6,952 bases of DNA from Bacteroidia bacterium (lineage in GTDB: Bacteria; Bacteroidota; Bacteroidia; NS11-12g; UBA955), in contig JACMRS010000139.1 of the NCBI GenBank assembly GCA_014376345.1, positions 1 through 6,952 of the forward strand. The letters run 5' to 3'. Shown here piece by piece: positions 5,391-6,952 of the stretch; within the stretch, counting starts at the first letter, position 1, and every line of letters begins with the position of its first letter. Under the pieces are notes generated by a model. It did not search any database. It was given only the letters and a program-made list of their open reading frames with translations, and was not told where the DNA came from. A program made the translations under genes and the position numbers.

Positions 5391-6167
5391 ATGGGCACTC
5401 CGGTTAAAGTTACTTTTTTAGGTACAGGCACTTCACAGGGTGTTCCTTTAATTGGCTGCACTTGCGAAGTTTGCACTTCTACTGATTCAAAAGATAAAAG
5501 ACTAAGAAGTTCAATTCAGGTGGAAGTTGGCGATAAAGTTTTTGTTATCGACAGCGGACCGGATTTCAGGCAGCAAATGCTCAGAGCAGGAACAAAGCGT
5601 CTTGATGCATTGATTTTTACTCACAGCCATAAAGACCATATTGCCGGCATGGATGATATCAGAGCATTTAATTTTCACAGCGGCAGGGCTGTTGATGTTT
5701 ATGCTAACAATCAGGTTCAGGAAGCTTTAAGACGAGAATTTCAGTACATTTTTGCAGAAGAATCTTATCCTGGTATCCCGAAAATCAATCTTCATACTAT
5801 TGACAAATCACCATTTTTTATTGAAGATACCGAGATTATCCCAATTGAGGTAATTCATTATAAAATGCCGGTACTGGGTTTCAGAATCGGTAACTTTAGC
5901 TATATCACTGATGCAAATTTCATTTCTGAAGAAGAAAAATTAAAACTTAAAGGCACAAAAACACTGGTTTTAAATGCACTGAGAAAAGAAAAACATATTT
6001 CTCATTTTACTTTAGATGAAGCAATTGCCCTGGCCAAAGAAATAGGAGCGGAGCAAACTTATTTTACCCACATGAGTCATCAGATCGGTTTGAATGAAAC
6101 AGTAAATAAATCATTACCAGAAGGAATGTCTTTAGCGTGGGATGGCCTTCAGATAATTGTAGATTAA
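5391..6167 (+). CDS. PhnP-like metallo-beta-lactamase-fold hydrolase
   Basis: This is a 258-residue cytoplasmic metal-dependent hydrolase. The N-terminal FLGTGTSQGVPLIGC (9-23) leads into three cysteines, C23, C25 and C28, matching the structural zinc site of PhnP. The catalytic box THSHKDH (77-83) supplies H78, H80, D82 and H83. Further ligand candidates are H156, D174 (ITDAN) and H227/H230 (THMSH). PhnP itself is a phosphodiesterase of phosphonate breakdown, but no phn genes are present, and Bacteroidota carry this stand-alone form widely, as I recall, so the substrate (cyclic phosphodiester or other) is unknown. An in-frame ATG at 5349 would add 14 residues (MWEFYKFNVRNIII) overlapping the carboxylase gene. 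It is rejected because the fold begins right after 5391 (KVTFLGTGTS) and the extension only re-reads upstream coding sequence. The gene follows the carboxylase by 19 nt with no visible promoter, so the two are likely cotranscribed. Confidence 0.9.
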   Translation: MGTPVKVTFLGTGTSQGVPLIGCTCEVCTSTDSKDKRLRSSIQVEVGDKVFVIDSGPDFRQQMLRAGTKRLDALIFTHSHKDHIAGMDDIRAFNFHSGRAVDVYANNQVQEALRREFQYIFAEESYPGIPKINLHTIDKSPFFIEDTEIIPIEVIHYKMPVLGFRIGNFSYITDANFISEEEKLKLKGTKTLVLNALRKEKHISHFTLDEAIALAKEIGAEQTYFTHMSHQIGLNETVNKSLPEGMSLAWDGLQIIVD

Positions 6168-6952
6168 TCAATAAAAATTATAATATCGGGTGCCTCCGTC
6201 AATGCCAATTCCTTCTATCTGAATTTTACCTTTAACATTAGTTATGTCATTGATTAAAGCCTGAGGATCAGAATAAGTTTTGCCATTAAACTTAGTAAAT
6301 ATAAATCCTTCCTCAATACCCATTTGTGCAATTATGCCATTGCGAAGGTTAGATATTTTAATACCACTAGTTAATCCGTATTTTTTCTGTTCAAGCTTAG
6401 ATAACGGAGAAAAATCGGCGCCCAGCTTTTCTGAAGAAACACTGTTAGATTTAGAAATTGAAAAATCACCATTTTGATTAATAAGAACTAAAGTCGTTTC
6501 TTTTTCTTTGCCATCGCGAACGTAAGTAATTTTGATTTTATCCCCCGGTCTGTAATACGCAATGTGCTCATCAAAAACCGATTTGCTTTCAACAACCTTA
6601 TCCTGTACTTTAATAATAATATCGCCCATTTTTAATCCGGCTTTTTGTGCAGGTCCATCTTCAGAAACAAGTTGTAAATAAGCGCCATTGCTATTGTTGA
6701 GTTTAGCTGCTGTTTGGGTTACCTCATCAAAATCAACTACTTCCATACCTGTAAAGCCTCTTTGAACTTCACCAAAATCAAGAATATCTTTAACAGTTTT
6801 AGTGACAATATTTACAGGAATCGCAAATCCATAACCATTGTAACTGCCGGTTTTAGAATAAATAGCAGTATTAATTCCTACCAGTTCTCCGTTCAGATTC
6901 ACCAGTGCACCACCACTATTTCCCGGATTAATTGCGGCATCTGTCTGAATAA
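6168..6952 (-). CDS. htrA: HtrA/DegP-family periplasmic serine protease, 3' part (5' end outside window)
   Basis: This is an envelope quality-control protease and chaperone. Only the last 260 residues are in view; the frame is open to the right edge. The fragment starts IQTDAAINPGNSGGALVN, containing the catalytic-serine motif GNSGG (serine codon 6917-6915). The end of the trypsin-like domain follows (LVGINTAIYS, and GYGFAIP at about 39-45 of the fragment). PDZ1 spans about 65-158 (SNGAYLQLVSEDGPAQKAGL, then MGDIIIKV). A serine-rich linker leads to PDZ2 (about 175-260), which ends in YYNFY. The signal peptide and the catalytic His and Asp lie off the window. The GTG at 6902 is not a start: conserved sequence continues in frame upstream of it. 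The gene is convergent with the PhnP-like gene, with directly abutting stop codons (TAA 6165-6167; TGA as the complement of 6168-6170). Bacteroidota HtrA proteins usually have two PDZ domains, as here. Confidence 0.93.
   Translation of the reverse strand, partial: IQTDAAINPGNSGGALVNLNGELVGINTAIYSKTGSYNGYGFAIPVNIVTKTVKDILDFGEVQRGFTGMEVVDFDEVTQTAAKLNNSNGAYLQLVSEDGPAQKAGLKMGDIIIKVQDKVVESKSVFDEHIAYYRPGDKIKITYVRDGKEKETTLVLINQNGDFSISKSNSVSSEKLGADFSPLSKLEQKKYGLTSGIKISNLRNGIIAQMGIEEGFIFTKFNGKTYSDPQALINDITNVKGKIQIEGIGIDGGTRYYNFY

Noticed and set aside
6280..6477. Plus-strand frame of 65 residues within the HtrA gene
   Set aside because: It is antisense to the PDZ domains of HtrA and resembles no known protein.
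6900..6902. GTG at 6902 as the start of the HtrA gene
   Set aside because: The same frame continues to the window edge through the catalytic GNSGG motif, so this is an internal valine.

Overview
The window looks like chromosomal DNA from a member of the Bacteroidota. Three things point there. Promoter-like sequences fit the Bacteroidota -33/-7 consensus (TTG, about 19-20 bp, TAnnTTTG). None of the six visible starts has a recognisable Shine-Dalgarno sequence. The encoded proteins (NtrX-like regulator, MCC-like carboxyltransferase, PhnP-like metallo-hydrolase, HtrA protease) resemble Bacteroidota versions as I remember them. The DNA is AT-rich. I cannot place genus or species.

Layout, left to right. 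Positions 1-331 hold no gene. They carry two near-identical hairpin repeats (1-22, 65-85) and then a dense run of five dyads (215-331) that ends exactly at the start codon of a small XRE-type regulator (332-679). A convergent ArsR-type repressor follows on the minus strand (703-1041); a dyad covers both 3' ends. Next comes a plus-strand pair: an NtrC-family response regulator (1226-2584) and, 2 nt later, a TTG-initiated full-length threonylcarbamoyl-AMP synthase (2587-3543). Convergent to that pair is an SRP RNA gene on the minus strand (3635 to 3549), with its own promoter and a T-tract terminator overlapping the tsaC stop codon. Divergent from the SRP RNA is an MCC-like acyl-CoA carboxylase carboxyltransferase (3740-5371) followed after 19 nt by a PhnP-like beta-lactamase-fold hydrolase (5391-6167). 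The 3' part of an HtrA serine protease converges from the right edge (6168-6952), its stop codon abutting that of the hydrolase.

Most of the content is ordinary housekeeping: tRNA t6A modification, protein targeting, acyl-CoA carboxylation and envelope proteostasis. No biosynthetic, defence or CRISPR system is visible. The least ordinary parts are the operator array before the XRE gene, the left-edge hairpin repeats, the compact SRP RNA unit and its divergent promoters, the near-leaderless carboxylase transcript and a variant GAFTGA loop in the response regulator.
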